The notes: a model not told the origin generated them from the sequence alone. A stretch of 64,000 nucleotides of DNA from an uncultured Clostridia bacterium (GCA_934777435.1 CAKVNK010000001.1:124001-188000); one strand, 5' to 3'; numbered from the stretch's first letter, positions 25,465 through 34,019 are shown. Numbers and translations are program-made.

Positions 25465-25485
25465 AAACCGCTTTGGCGGTTTTTT
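25465..25485 (+). terminator. Terminator of the first tRNA relic
   Basis: AAACCGC, loop TTTG, GCGGTTT, then a T run. Compared with 25380-25402 the closing pair changed from T-A to C-G on both sides, which suggests that selection kept the hairpin. Confidence 0.75.
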
Positions 25486-25489
25486 ATTA

Positions 25490-25547
25490 GGTAGACTTAT
25501 AAGGGAGCATTAATTTTAACTGATATTCCCCAACCTACTGGCTACCA
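25490..25547 (+). pseudogene. Decayed tRNA copy 2
   Basis: It shares AGACTTATAAGG (25493-25504) with relic 1, keeps a T-arm-like TGATATTCCCCAACCTACT and ends GGCTACCA (25540-25547). The three GGCTACCA copies are spaced 85 and 86 bases apart, as expected of a tandem array of tRNA plus terminator units. Confidence 0.55.
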
Positions 25548-25552
25548 AAAAG

Positions 25553-25583
25553 AAAAAACACAACCGATTTAGGTGTGTTTTTT
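25553..25583 (-). terminator. Terminator shared by the tRNA array and proS
   Basis: AAAAAACACA, a bulged base, CC, loop GATTTA, GG, then TGTGTTTTTT. It has T runs on both strands. It ends 14 bases from the proS stop codon and so can serve both convergent units. Confidence 0.75.
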
Positions 25584-25596
25584 AGTTGTTAAAATT

Positions 25597-26886
25597 CTAT
25601 TTAAGGTGTTTTGTGCAATAGTCTACAAATTCGTCAATTTTGATTTCAACTTTTTCACCTGTTTTGTTATTTTCAAGTTCCAAAATTCCATTATCAACTG
25701 ATTTGCCACAAACAACAACAAAAGGTGTGCCTGTTATTTTTGAATCTTTAATTTTTGCACCAATAGATAAGTCTTCCCTATCATCAATAAGCACAGATAC
25801 TCCATTTGCGTTCAATTTTTCATAAATATCATTTGCAACTGCATATTTTGCATCGTCATCTGTTTTTGGCACAATATACAATTTATAAGGTGCTAAATTC
25901 AATGGCAAAGCAACGCCTTCAACTTTACCATTTTTAACAATAGCATTTGCTTCATAAACCATTGCCAAAGTTCTGCTTACACCAATACCATAGCAACCCA
26001 TAACATAATGGCTGAGTGAATTGTTGTTGTTAACATAAGTGCCACCCATTGTTTTTGAATATTTATCACCAAGTTGGAAAATGTGCCCCAATTCAACTGC
26101 ACGTTTAGTTACCAAACTATCAGTATCTTTAACACCATAAACATCAAGCAAATATTGTTTGTGGTCTGGTCTTTCTAACAATTCTTGGTTAAATGCTTGA
26201 CCTGTAACGGTATCAAACAAAATGGTGTCTTCACCAATATCAGACATACACATAAATTCTTCTGATTTTTTGCCACCAAAGTCGCCATTATCTGCACCAA
26301 CAGGTTGAACATCAAGGCCTAATTCTTTAAATATTTCAAAGTAAGCCTTTTTCATTATTTCGTATTGAACGTCTAAATCGTTATAATCTCTGCCAAAACT
26401 GTAAGCGTCCATCATATCGAAAGATTTACCACGCAATAAATAACCACGTGTGCGGATTTCATTCCTGAATTTAGGGCCAATTTGGAAGTATGTTACAGGT
26501 AATTGTTTATATGATGTCAAACGTGATTTTGCATAAGCAACCACTGCTTCTTCTGCTGTTGGAGCCAAGCAAAAATTGCCGTTTTTGTTTAACGACCTAA
26601 ACATAACACCACCGTCAACATAATGGTCTAATCTGCCTGAATCAATCCAAATTTTTTCCGGTTGCAAAATTGGTAAAGATAATTCTGAACAGCCGTATTT
26701 TGTTAAAATTCTGCAAATGATGCTATCGATATTCTTTTTAACCAAATAAGGGATATGTCCAAATGCATAGATACCACTTGTATACTGCTCTACTTGACCA
26801 GTTTGCAACAAAATATCTTGCACTGGAAATTGTGGGTCAATACTTGTTAATTTTTTTGATATTAAGCCGATTTGTGAAACTTTCAT
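25597..26886 (-). CDS. proS: Prolyl-tRNA synthetase, short form without the editing domain
   Basis: ProRS loads proline onto tRNA-Pro. The 429-residue class II enzyme has motif 1 in the N-terminal part, motif 2 (KFRNEIRTRGYLLRGKSF), motif 3 (MGCYGIGVSR) and the C-terminal anticodon-binding domain. Most bacterial ProRS enzymes are about 570 residues and carry an INS editing domain between motifs 2 and 3. Here only about 35 residues (DIGEDTILFD to TKRAVELGHIF) fill that place, as in the alpha-proteobacterial type. Its start overlaps the xseB stop (TAATG). Firmicutes usually keep proS next to rseP and polC, so its position here is displaced. Confidence 0.95.
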   Translation of the reverse strand: MKVSQIGLISKKLTSIDPQFPVQDILLQTGQVEQYTSGIYAFGHIPYLVKKNIDSIICRILTKYGCSELSLPILQPEKIWIDSGRLDHYVDGGVMFRSLNKNGNFCLAPTAEEAVVAYAKSRLTSYKQLPVTYFQIGPKFRNEIRTRGYLLRGKSFDMMDAYSFGRDYNDLDVQYEIMKKAYFEIFKELGLDVQPVGADNGDFGGKKSEEFMCMSDIGEDTILFDTVTGQAFNQELLERPDHKQYLLDVYGVKDTDSLVTKRAVELGHIFQLGDKYSKTMGGTYVNNNNSLSHYVMGCYGIGVSRTLAMVYEANAIVKNGKVEGVALPLNLAPYKLYIVPKTDDDAKYAVANDIYEKLNANGVSVLIDDREDLSIGAKIKDSKITGTPFVVVCGKSVDNGILELENNKTGEKVEIKIDEFVDYCTKHLK

Positions 26887-27086
26887 TATTCTTCGTCCTT
26901 TTTATCCTTTTCGTTAAATTCTTTCTTTATCATTATAATCTTACCTTTTGCTTTTTCCAAATCATTTAAGCAAGTTTTTGCTAGTTTACAGCCTTCTTCA
27001 TACAATTTAAGGCTTTCGTCCAAGGTTGTGCCTTTTTCAAGTTTCTCTGCAATTTCTTCAAGCCTTTTAATGTTTTGTTCTAACAT
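26886..27086 (-). CDS. xseB: Exodeoxyribonuclease VII small subunit
   Basis: XseB assembles in several copies on XseA to form exonuclease VII, which degrades single-stranded DNA. The 66-residue coiled-coil protein has the family pattern IKRLEEIAEKLEKGTTLDESLKLYEEGCKL. AAGGAG precedes the ATG. It overlaps the end of xseA by 7 bases and the start of proS by 1 base, so the genes are translationally coupled. Confidence 0.95.
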   Translation of the reverse strand: MLEQNIKRLEEIAEKLEKGTTLDESLKLYEEGCKLAKTCLNDLEKAKGKIIMIKKEFNEKDKKDEE

Positions 27087-28255
27087 AATTTCTCCTTATT
27101 TGTGATTTTTGCTTCCATTTTCACATCTTTTGCAACAATTTCAATTTGGTCACCAATTTCAGTGTTTTTGAATTCAACTGGCTTACCAGCAATGGTTACA
27201 AATGAATAACCTTTTTGAAGTAATTTTGTTGGGCTGAGTTTGTCCAATGTGTTAAGCATCAATTCAACATTATGAGTTGTTGCGTTCAGTTTATTTTCAA
27301 CTGACTTATCGCATACATTAAGCAAATCATTTATGTGCAGAATTTGGTCTGCAACAATGTCGTTTGTATGCTTTTCAATGCTCATAATTGACATTTGACT
27401 TGTTGCTTCAAGTGTTTGCAACTTTTGTGTTGAAATCTGTTCTATTGTCTGCAAAGTTTCCTTCACATAGCGTATCATATCTTTGCTATCAAAGGTTACA
27501 AGTTCTGCCGCTGCACTAGGTGTTGGTGCACGCAAATCTGCCACAAAATCTAATATACTAAAATCAGTTTCATGCCCAACTGCACTTATAAGCGGTTTAT
27601 TGCAAATATATGCAATTCTAGCCAAACGCTCGTCATTAAACGGTGCTAAATCTTCAATGCTTCCACCACCACGAGCCACAACAATTACGTCAACATCTGT
27701 GTAATTATCAAAGTACATTATGCCTTCAATCACTTGGTCAACAGCATATTTACCTTGCACTTGTGCGTCATAAACATAAATATCAAGGTTTGGGTTACGC
27801 CTGCTTGTAACATTGCGTATATCTTGCAAAACCGCCCCAGTTGCACTTGTAACAACACCAATAGAATTGATAAACCTTGGCAACGGAATTTTGTTTATAT
27901 CATCAAATAAACCTTCTTTACCAAGTTTTTCTTTAAGTGCCAAAAATTGTTGGTATAACTCACCTTGCCCACAAAGTGAAATTTTGATAACATTAAGCGA
28001 TAATTTGCCACCTTTTGGGTAATATTTAACATTGCCTCGACACTCTACCATATCACCTATTTTAAACTCTTGCGAAGCACCAAACTGCACACAAGAAAGC
28101 ATATTTTCATTATCTTTAATTGTAAAATAAGCAATACCACGAGTAACAGAAAAACTAGACAACTCACCCGTTACAGCCACATCTTCCAAAATGATTTCGT
28201 TGTCTATTAAATCTTTAATTATCTTATTAATTTGCGAAACGGTAAAAATTTTCAT
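27080..28255 (-). CDS. xseA: Exodeoxyribonuclease VII large subunit
   Basis: XseA is the catalytic subunit of exonuclease VII. The 391-residue protein has an N-terminal OB fold (VAVTGELSSFSVTRGIAYFTIKD), the catalytic core with GVVTSATGAVLQDI, VIVVARGGGSIEDL and SAVGHETDFSI, a long coiled coil (about 270-340), and a short C-terminal tail. It lies 11 bases after nusB and overlaps xseB, the usual Firmicutes order nusB-xseA-xseB. Confidence 0.96.
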   Translation of the reverse strand: MKIFTVSQINKIIKDLIDNEIILEDVAVTGELSSFSVTRGIAYFTIKDNENMLSCVQFGASQEFKIGDMVECRGNVKYYPKGGKLSLNVIKISLCGQGELYQQFLALKEKLGKEGLFDDINKIPLPRFINSIGVVTSATGAVLQDIRNVTSRRNPNLDIYVYDAQVQGKYAVDQVIEGIMYFDNYTDVDVIVVARGGGSIEDLAPFNDERLARIAYICNKPLISAVGHETDFSILDFVADLRAPTPSAAAELVTFDSKDMIRYVKETLQTIEQISTQKLQTLEATSQMSIMSIEKHTNDIVADQILHINDLLNVCDKSVENKLNATTHNVELMLNTLDKLSPTKLLQKGYSFVTIAGKPVEFKNTEIGDQIEIVAKDVKMEAKITNKEKLC

Positions 28256-28266
28256 CTTAAAGCTGT

Positions 28267-28644
28267 TTAGTTATACATATCAGCAAGCACGCCATTGATA
28301 AATTTAGGGCTTTTTTCAGTTGAATATTTTTTAGCAAGTTCAACGCACTCATTGATAACAATTTGTTTTGGATTTTCTTTAATATAATCTAATTCAATAA
28401 CAGCCAAAATCAAGATTGATAAGTCAATTTTAAAAAGCCTTTCAATGGTGTAACCCTTTAATTTTGATGCAATTTTATCGTTAATTTCTTGGTAATGTTC
28501 AGCAAAATTAGTTAAAATTTTATTAATAAACTCTAAACCTTCTGCATCAACACCTTCAAGAAGGTCCTTTTCATCTTCTTCTGGGTTGAAAAATTTAGAA
28601 TATATTGTTTTAAATGCTAATTCACGCATTTCTGCTCTTTTCAT
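28267..28644 (-). CDS. nusB: Transcription antitermination protein NusB
   Basis: NusB binds boxA RNA with S10 and supports rRNA transcription. The 125-residue all-helical protein begins MKRAEMRELAFKTIYSKFF and ends KSPKFINGVLADMYN, both typical. I start at 28644, where AGGAG lies 6 bases upstream; a longer frame from 28722 would run into the preceding terminator. It heads nusB-xseA-xseB-proS. Confidence 0.96.
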   Translation of the reverse strand: MKRAEMRELAFKTIYSKFFNPEEDEKDLLEGVDAEGLEFINKILTNFAEHYQEINDKIASKLKGYTIERLFKIDLSILILAVIELDYIKENPKQIVINECVELAKKYSTEKSPKFINGVLADMYN

Positions 28645-28720
28645 AATTCTCCTTTGCAAAGAAACTGTTTTTAATTTGCCTAAATATGCTAGGCTTAAAC
28701 AGCAAAATTGTTTTAAATGC

Positions 28721-28746
28721 AAAAACTCTCTCTAATTTAGAGAGAA
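28721..28746 (-). terminator. Terminator overlapping the end of the asp23 gene
   Basis: On the minus strand CTCTCT, a 5-base loop and AGAGAG are followed by a T run. The TAA stop codon of the Asp23/Gls24 gene (28737-28739) lies inside the hairpin, so the terminator is partly coding sequence. Confidence 0.75.
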
Positions 28747-29093
28747 TTTTTTTCAGCATCCATAATATGCACATTAATTGAAACTATCTTTAATGGAAGC
28801 AATGAATTAATACTGTTTTTAACATTTTGTTGCACACGATAAACAATGTCGTTAACTTCAACATCTGTATCCACCACAACATAAATATCAATCACAACAC
28901 CGGATTTAGTGTATTTTACACGTACACCACGCCCTATGTTGGAATCAAACAATTTTTTGAAGAAAAACCTTTTAGGTTGATAAAGGTCAATCACCCCATT
29001 AATTTCTTTGGTGGCAAGACTGATTATTGAAACAACCATATTTTTATTGATAAGTGTTTCACTTTCGCCATTAAAATTTTTAATTTGTGCCAT
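28737..29093 (-). CDS. Asp23/Gls24 family envelope stress protein
   Basis: A 118-residue member of the Asp23/Gls24 family (YqhY/YloU type), small alpha-beta proteins tied to envelope and lipid homeostasis in Firmicutes. The motif VVSIISLATKEINGVIDLY and the basic patch GRGVRVKYTKSGVVIDIYVVVD are typical. There is no membrane helix. The position between spoIIIAH and nusB is conserved in Firmicutes (yqhY in Bacillus). It ends in its own terminator. Confidence 0.93.
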   Translation of the reverse strand: MAQIKNFNGESETLINKNMVVSIISLATKEINGVIDLYQPKRFFFKKLFDSNIGRGVRVKYTKSGVVIDIYVVVDTDVEVNDIVYRVQQNVKNSINSLLPLKIVSINVHIMDAEKNSL

Positions 29094-29272
29094 AAAAACC
29101 TCTACGTTTAGTATAACACAACAAGCATTTATTTAGCAACAATTTTAAGGTTAAAGCCAAATTTTCTGTTTTAACATAATTTTGCTCTTTTATTTGGTCA
29201 GATGATTTAATTATGCACCAGTTTTAGATTTTACCACCTAAAATGCTTTATTTATTATTCGGCTAATCCAAA

Positions 29273-29758
29273 TTAAACTGAAGGAATAATGATAACTTTG
29301 TCAAGTTCGCAACCAAGTTGACGTGTTACAACGCTTGCGATTTGTGCCACTTCTGCCTTTGTTAATTCTGCTGATTGCACAAAAACATTTACGTTTGAAC
29401 TTGAAGAAGAAACAATAGCATCACTGAAACCTTTGCCACGAATAATACCTTCTGTAACCAATTCTTTTTCCATCAATTCTATAAGTTGTTTTTTGCCGTC
29501 TTCAGCCTCTTTTTTAGCACTTTCACTTGAAGATGCACTTGTTAAAATTGAATCATAAAATTGGATTTCTTGTGTGCGGGTTGCTTCCCTTTCTGTGCGG
29601 TATGTTGCATAAAAGTTTGCACTTGTTGTGCTTGTTGGTGTTGTTTTGCTTGATAATGAACTGTTCAACGCAACGTTAACATAGCCAGTAACCAACAACA
29701 AAGCAACCATAACTGATAAAATTATAATCTTTTTCCTTTTGCTTAATGGTTTTTTCAT
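29273..29758 (-). CDS. spoIIIAH: Stage III sporulation protein AH
   Basis: SpoIIIAH sits in the mother-cell membrane, and its outer domain binds SpoIIQ to build the channel linking mother cell and forespore. The 161-residue protein has one N-terminal helix (KIIILSVMVALLLVTGYVNVAL), a Ser/Thr-rich stalk and a ring-building C-terminal domain (LIELMEKELVTEGIIRGKGF, LTKAEVAQIASVVTRQLG). AGGAGG precedes the ATG. It is the last gene of the spoIIIA operon. Confidence 0.93.
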   Translation of the reverse strand: MKKPLSKRKKIIILSVMVALLLVTGYVNVALNSSLSSKTTPTSTTSANFYATYRTEREATRTQEIQFYDSILTSASSSESAKKEAEDGKKQLIELMEKELVTEGIIRGKGFSDAIVSSSSSNVNVFVQSAELTKAEVAQIASVVTRQLGCELDKVIIIPSV

Positions 29759-29766
29759 AAATCCTC

Positions 29767-30219
29767 CTATTCACTTGATAAAATTTCAATGTTACCATTT
29801 GTAACGTCAACCACTGCCTCGACAGCATGTAGCACTTTGAGTCGCCTTGCTGTGTCATTTAGCCCTTTGGCTGTAATAATGATACCCTTAATGGGTGGAA
29901 ATGTGTTGATTGTTATTTGTGAGTTTTCAACGCTAACCTTTGACATATCCAGTGTTATCAGTGCTTTAACATTGCTTACCCCACCAATATTTGAAAGCAC
30001 ATCTTCAAGGTCACTTTCTAAATTGTTGACATATGCGGTGATAGACATATCATTTTGATTGCTGGTTTGGGTTTTTGTTTTGCCACTGTTACTACCTGAA
30101 CTGGACAAATAAATCAACAATAGTACAACCACAAACAATATTGAGATGTAAATTTCGATGTGCTTGATATTTTTTATTTTTTCAAGCCATTTGAATTTGA
30201 TTTTTTTATCTTCACTCAT
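29767..30219 (-). CDS. spoIIIAG: Stage III sporulation protein AG
   Basis: SpoIIIAG forms a large ring in the mother-cell/forespore channel. The 150-residue protein has a cytoplasmic basic start (KKIKFKWLEKIKNIKH), one helix (IEIYISILFVVVLLLIYL) and the ring-building domain (DLEDVLSNIGGVSNVKALITLDM). I take the ATG at 30219; the base triplet before it is a possible TTG. AGGTGA lies upstream. It overlaps the end of spoIIIAF by 8 bases. Confidence 0.93.
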   Translation of the reverse strand: MSEDKKIKFKWLEKIKNIKHIEIYISILFVVVLLLIYLSSSGSNSGKTKTQTSNQNDMSITAYVNNLESDLEDVLSNIGGVSNVKALITLDMSKVSVENSQITINTFPPIKGIIITAKGLNDTARRLKVLHAVEAVVDVTNGNIEILSSE

Positions 30220-30685
30220 CAAATATTATCACCTCGTCAGATAAATTTGTGTGTTGTTGCACCACTTCCGTTATCAACTCATATTTATTAGTATGCTTGT
30301 CCGTTGGCTGATAGACCATATTTTTAAGGTCGATTAAACACGATTTATATACAAGTTGATTATTTTGCCACTCATAGTTGATTTTTACTTCAATATTGCT
30401 TACACCTTTTTGGTTTAAATCTTCAATTATTGTTGTTTCAACTGATTTGATTTTCTGCGTGTTTATATAATCAATCAAAGTTTGGCTGGTTTCAAAGTCG
30501 TTATAATCTAAATTAATATTTTTGGTTTTTGCAAAAAAAGTTATCAAAGGGTTTAAAATAACTGCCACCACAAATATTGAATAAATGCTTTTTATGTATT
30601 TACTTGTTGACCCAGCCGGCAAAACAATATCCATCAGAACACCGCACATAGTTATGCCTAAAATGCTTATTATATATGCTTTCAT
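30212..30685 (-). CDS. spoIIIAF: Stage III sporulation protein AF
   Basis: SpoIIIAF is a membrane component of the spoIIIA channel with a ring-like soluble domain. The 157-residue protein begins MKAYIISILGITMCGVLMDI and has two helices (about 4-22 and 36-54) with the family motif VLPAGSTSKYIKSIYSIFVV between them. The start at 30685 is chosen because GGTGGTG precedes it and it follows the spoIIIAE stop by 1 base; a longer frame to 30754 would overlap spoIIIAE. Confidence 0.93.
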   Translation of the reverse strand: MKAYIISILGITMCGVLMDIVLPAGSTSKYIKSIYSIFVVAVILNPLITFFAKTKNINLDYNDFETSQTLIDYINTQKIKSVETTIIEDLNQKGVSNIEVKINYEWQNNQLVYKSCLIDLKNMVYQPTDKHTNKYELITEVVQQHTNLSDEVIIFDE

Positions 30686-30686
30686 A

Positions 30687-31952
30687 TTACACCACCACAT
30701 TTGCACTTGTAACAACCAAACCAACCGACAATAAATACATAAAGCCCACTGCAATTATGGCAGAAGAAAGCATTGTTATTGATTTAGATACGCTTGTTAA
30801 AAAGTCTGATGTTTTACCTTCTCCCATTGTTTGCAAAATAGCCCCTACAAGTTTAAGCAAAAGGCTTAAAATCGCAATTTGAATAAGTGGTGAAAGTATA
30901 GTTGTTATAACTAGCAATATTCCAACAAAGCCAACTGCGTTTTTGATAAGCACTGTGCTTGCCAAAATCAAGTCCATACCATCTGCTAAATAGCCACCCA
31001 TAACAGGAATATAACTTTTGATTGTGTATTTGGTTGTGCGTATGCTTAAACTATCAAATTTGCCTGCTGTGATACCTTGCAAAGCAAACACGGCAAAGAA
31101 GATTGTGAATATCAGACCCACACTCCATTTGAAGAAACTTGAAATAAAAGCATTAAACTTGTTTAATTTAACATTGTTGTTAAGATTAGATATGATAGAA
31201 AACACAAAACTAGCCATAAATAACGGCACAATAAAATAGGTAAAGAAATCTGCAATATAAGTTGACATTATAGCAACAACTGGCTGAAACACTGATGCTG
31301 TGCTGGTTGCCCCTAACCCTATCATAAGCGTTAACAGAATAGGAAAAATTGCGTTCATCTGTCCAGCCATACTTTCTACCGCATGCATAGAACTTGCCAC
31401 CAAATTTTTTATCATTGCAATTATCAAAATACTAACTGCCATAAAGCATACAAGTTGAATTAAGTTTGAACTTGATTTTTCATTAAATTTAGATTTAAAG
31501 CCATTTAGCATATTGCCTATAACACCTATTGCAACAATAACTGAAAGCATCGGCATATATTTTAAAATTGAGCTTCCAATCACACCCAACATACTTGAAA
31601 ACAGACTTGAATAATTAACCGCATTTTCACCAGATATTACAGAATAAACTTTGTTTTTAATGTTGGTTATTGAAAATATGTTTGTGTCAGTTGCTTCAAA
31701 ATCTTCAATCACATTGTTGAACGCTGAAAAATCAATTTGGTTAAGTTCTTCAATAACACTGCTATTGAGTTGTTGGTTTGTTTCTTCAAGCCCATTTGTT
31801 GCACCAAACACTTCTTTTGGCCAAACACACGCACATATAAGCAGAATTAGTGCCATACTTATGATTGTTGTGGCAAGGCGGTTTTGTGGCTTTTTAACGC
31901 AAAATTTAGGCTTATATGCAGGCATTGCTCTGATTGTTCTAACACTTATCAT
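30687..31952 (-). CDS. spoIIIAE: Stage III sporulation protein AE
   Basis: SpoIIIAE is the large polytopic membrane protein of the spoIIIA complex. The 421-residue protein begins with a basic tail and a signal-like helix (TTIISMALILLICACVWP), then an extracytoplasmic region of about 80 residues and seven or so helices (for example FFTYFIVPLFMASFVFSIIS and FVGILLVITTILSPLIQIAI). Its ATG overlaps the spoIIIAD stop (ATGA). Family members have about 400 residues, so the length fits. Confidence 0.93.
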   Translation of the reverse strand: MISVRTIRAMPAYKPKFCVKKPQNRLATTIISMALILLICACVWPKEVFGATNGLEETNQQLNSSVIEELNQIDFSAFNNVIEDFEATDTNIFSITNIKNKVYSVISGENAVNYSSLFSSMLGVIGSSILKYMPMLSVIVAIGVIGNMLNGFKSKFNEKSSSNLIQLVCFMAVSILIIAMIKNLVASSMHAVESMAGQMNAIFPILLTLMIGLGATSTASVFQPVVAIMSTYIADFFTYFIVPLFMASFVFSIISNLNNNVKLNKFNAFISSFFKWSVGLIFTIFFAVFALQGITAGKFDSLSIRTTKYTIKSYIPVMGGYLADGMDLILASTVLIKNAVGFVGILLVITTILSPLIQIAILSLLLKLVGAILQTMGEGKTSDFLTSVSKSITMLSSAIIAVGFMYLLSVGLVVTSANVVV

Positions 31953-32335
31953 AAAAGCCCCACCACCATATCAATAACTGTGTTAATAATAGGCAAAGCC
32001 ACAATTAATATAATCAATTTAGAAGCAAACAAAATTTTATCAGCAATACTGCTTGCCCCAGCATCAACACATACGTTTGAAGCAAACTCTGCCACATAGC
32101 CTATGGCAATTATTTTAAACAATGGTGCTAAAAGATTGTTGTTAATACCAGTTGATTTAAAAATGGCAAAAAAGTTAGACAGCACTTCTTTAACACTGTC
32201 GATTGTCATTATTATTATCAAAACACTACCAACAATAGAAATTATTAAGGCAATTTCAGGCCTTGTTTGTTTAACTAAAATGTTGGCAAGGATTGTTACA
32301 AAAGCAACGGCAACAATCTTCAACAAAAGCGTCAT
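31949..32335 (-). CDS. spoIIIAD: Stage III sporulation protein AD
   Basis: A 128-residue membrane protein with four helices, typical of SpoIIIAD (LLLKIVAVAFVTILANILVKQTRPEIALII near the start and LIILIVALPIINTVIDMVVG at the end). It is a small inner-membrane part of the spoIIIA complex. It lies 7 bases after spoIIIAC and is coupled to spoIIIAE by a 4-base overlap. Confidence 0.92.
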   Translation of the reverse strand: MTLLLKIVAVAFVTILANILVKQTRPEIALIISIVGSVLIIIMTIDSVKEVLSNFFAIFKSTGINNNLLAPLFKIIAIGYVAEFASNVCVDAGASSIADKILFASKLIILIVALPIINTVIDMVVGLL

Positions 32336-32342
32336 TCTTCAC

Positions 32343-32540
32343 CTAAAACACAAACAAAGTTTTAACAGTTGTAAAAAGTTGTTGTACAAGTTCAACAACC
32401 ACCAAAAGGCTTATTATAAGTCCAGCCAACGTTGTTATTGAAGCAATCTCCTCTTTGCCACAATACTTTAAAATTTGGTTAACTATCGAAGTTATCAAGC
32501 CTATGCCAGCCAATTTAAAAATAATTTCCATACTCACCAC
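32343..32540 (-). CDS. spoIIIAC: Stage III sporulation protein AC
   Basis: A 65-residue protein with two membrane helices. The segment IGLITSIVNQILKYCGKEEI is the recognisable SpoIIIAC pattern and resembles the start of SpoIIIAD. GGTGGTGAG precedes the ATG. It lies between spoIIIAB and spoIIIAD, the standard order. Confidence 0.92.
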   Translation of the reverse strand: MVSMEIIFKLAGIGLITSIVNQILKYCGKEEIASITTLAGLIISLLVVVELVQQLFTTVKTLFVF

Positions 32541-32574
32541 CTAAATTAACTTTATTAATTTTTCTTTTGCATAT

Positions 32575-33048
32575 TTAAATCAGCAAAATTGCAACTGCCA
32601 CAGCAAAAAGCAGAGATAATTTGATTATCATAGGGCACATTTTTGTTTTGCTTTCTTCCGCTGATTTAAGTTTATTTTCAACGCTTAACAAAAAGCCGTC
32701 AAGTTGGTTAATTTCATTAGTTTTATCAAACTTGCCTATGCTTAAAATTATGCGGTTTAAATCTTTCTTTTCGCTATCATCAAGCAGTTTTAAAGCGGTT
32801 AAATCTAACTGATTTGTTTTTAAATAGTTGAAATAAGCGTCAACAAACAATTTAAACGATTTTTTGCTGTTACGTGCAGATAAAAACTTGTCCAACTTAT
32901 CTTGTTTAAAGGCAACATTTATTTTTAATTCTGCCAAAAATTGTTTAAGGTTTAAATAAAAATCATACCTATCTTTATATTGTTCGCTTAATGAATATGC
33001 AATCAGCATAATCACAGCAATCAACACAGCAATCAACAACCATTTCAT
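32575..33048 (-). CDS. spoIIIAB: Stage III sporulation protein AB
   Basis: SpoIIIAB is a membrane-anchored helical protein that resembles type II secretion GspF. The 157-residue protein has an N-terminal helix (LLIAVLIAVIMLIAYSLSEQY), a long helical soluble part (about 25-135) and a C-terminal helix (IIKLSLLFAVAVAILLI). It overlaps the spoIIIAA stop by 4 bases. Confidence 0.9.
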   Translation of the reverse strand: MKWLLIAVLIAVIMLIAYSLSEQYKDRYDFYLNLKQFLAELKINVAFKQDKLDKFLSARNSKKSFKLFVDAYFNYLKTNQLDLTALKLLDDSEKKDLNRIILSIGKFDKTNEINQLDGFLLSVENKLKSAEESKTKMCPMIIKLSLLFAVAVAILLI

Positions 33049-33956
33049 GCTTCACCACAATAAAAGCAATTTAATTTTTCATTATATATTGCTTGCAAAC
33101 TGCCGGGTCCATTTTCAAAGCCCAGCACAACAAAACGTGAAAAATATTTTTCTTCAAGCAACTTTTCAAAACCGGCTTTTCTTCTCAATTCATTAACATC
33201 TTTTGCGTGGATTGTTGCCACAACCTTGACCCCACAATTTAGTGCAAGTTTAACTGATTCTAAATCATTTTCTAAATCTAACTCGTCAGTCACAATCACA
33301 TCTGGAGCCATGCTTCTTATTCCGTTTTTAAAAGCTAAACGCTTGTTGCAGTTGGCAATCACATCACAAAAGCCGCCTAAATCAAGTTCTGGCTTGCCGT
33401 CAACACAACTGCAAATTTCGTTTCTTTCGTCAACTATTAAAATGTTTTTGCTGATATTGTGCTGACCCAACTGATAAACAAAATCACGCAAAAATGTTGT
33501 TTTGCCCGCACCTGGTGGTGATATTATCAATGTGCTTTTTATCTCACCACCATCAACCAAAAACGGATACGCATTAAGGCTGCAATTTTTTATTTGGTGC
33601 GGGATACGAATATTCACCGCTTGAAAATCTTTAATTGTAACAAGTTTATCTTGGTCAAACACATAACTACCACATATTCCAACACGCTCACCTTTTGGCA
33701 GCGTTATATAGCCTTGAATTAAACTTTCGTTATAAGCATAAAGTGAATTTTCGCTTATCCTTCTTATAAAATTTTGCAACATCTCATTTGTAACGATAAC
33801 ATACTGTTGTTTATCATTTTTAAGATAATATTTTTTTGACTTTATGCAAACAATCAGTTTTTGATTCAATCGCATCCTTATTTCTGTTATGCTGTTAAAA
33901 TCAAAACTTTTTGCTAGCATTGTGTAAGTTTCAACGTCTAAATAATCTTTTAACAT
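33045..33956 (-). CDS. spoIIIAA: Stage III sporulation protein AA, ATPase
   Basis: SpoIIIAA is the secretion-type ATPase that powers the mother-cell to forespore channel. The 303-residue protein has Walker A ISPPGAGKTTFLRD, the Walker B region VIVTDELDLEND and ATIHAKDVNEL. The start at 33956 is supported because the longer frame (to 34040) runs across the terminator at 33991-34019. No clear ribosome site precedes it. It is the first gene of the eight-gene sporulation operon. Control by sigma-E is expected from the family, but I could not pick out a convincing site. Confidence 0.93.
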   Translation of the reverse strand: MLKDYLDVETYTMLAKSFDFNSITEIRMRLNQKLIVCIKSKKYYLKNDKQQYVIVTNEMLQNFIRRISENSLYAYNESLIQGYITLPKGERVGICGSYVFDQDKLVTIKDFQAVNIRIPHQIKNCSLNAYPFLVDGGEIKSTLIISPPGAGKTTFLRDFVYQLGQHNISKNILIVDERNEICSCVDGKPELDLGGFCDVIANCNKRLAFKNGIRSMAPDVIVTDELDLENDLESVKLALNCGVKVVATIHAKDVNELRRKAGFEKLLEEKYFSRFVVLGFENGPGSLQAIYNEKLNCFYCGEA

Positions 33957-33990
33957 ACTAAAAAATATTAAAATTTGCCTGTCAAAATGC

Positions 33991-34019
33991 AAAAAAAAAG
34001 CAATACCGCAAAGGTATTG
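33991..34019 (-). terminator. Terminator between efp and spoIIIA
   Basis: On the minus strand CAATACC, loop TTTGC and GGTATTG are followed by C and a run of nine Ts. It separates the constitutive translation cluster from the sporulation operon. Confidence 0.88.

Noticed and set aside
25265..25513. An 82-codon frame on the plus strand.
   Set aside because: It runs through the tRNA-Glu gene and its terminator; it is not coding.
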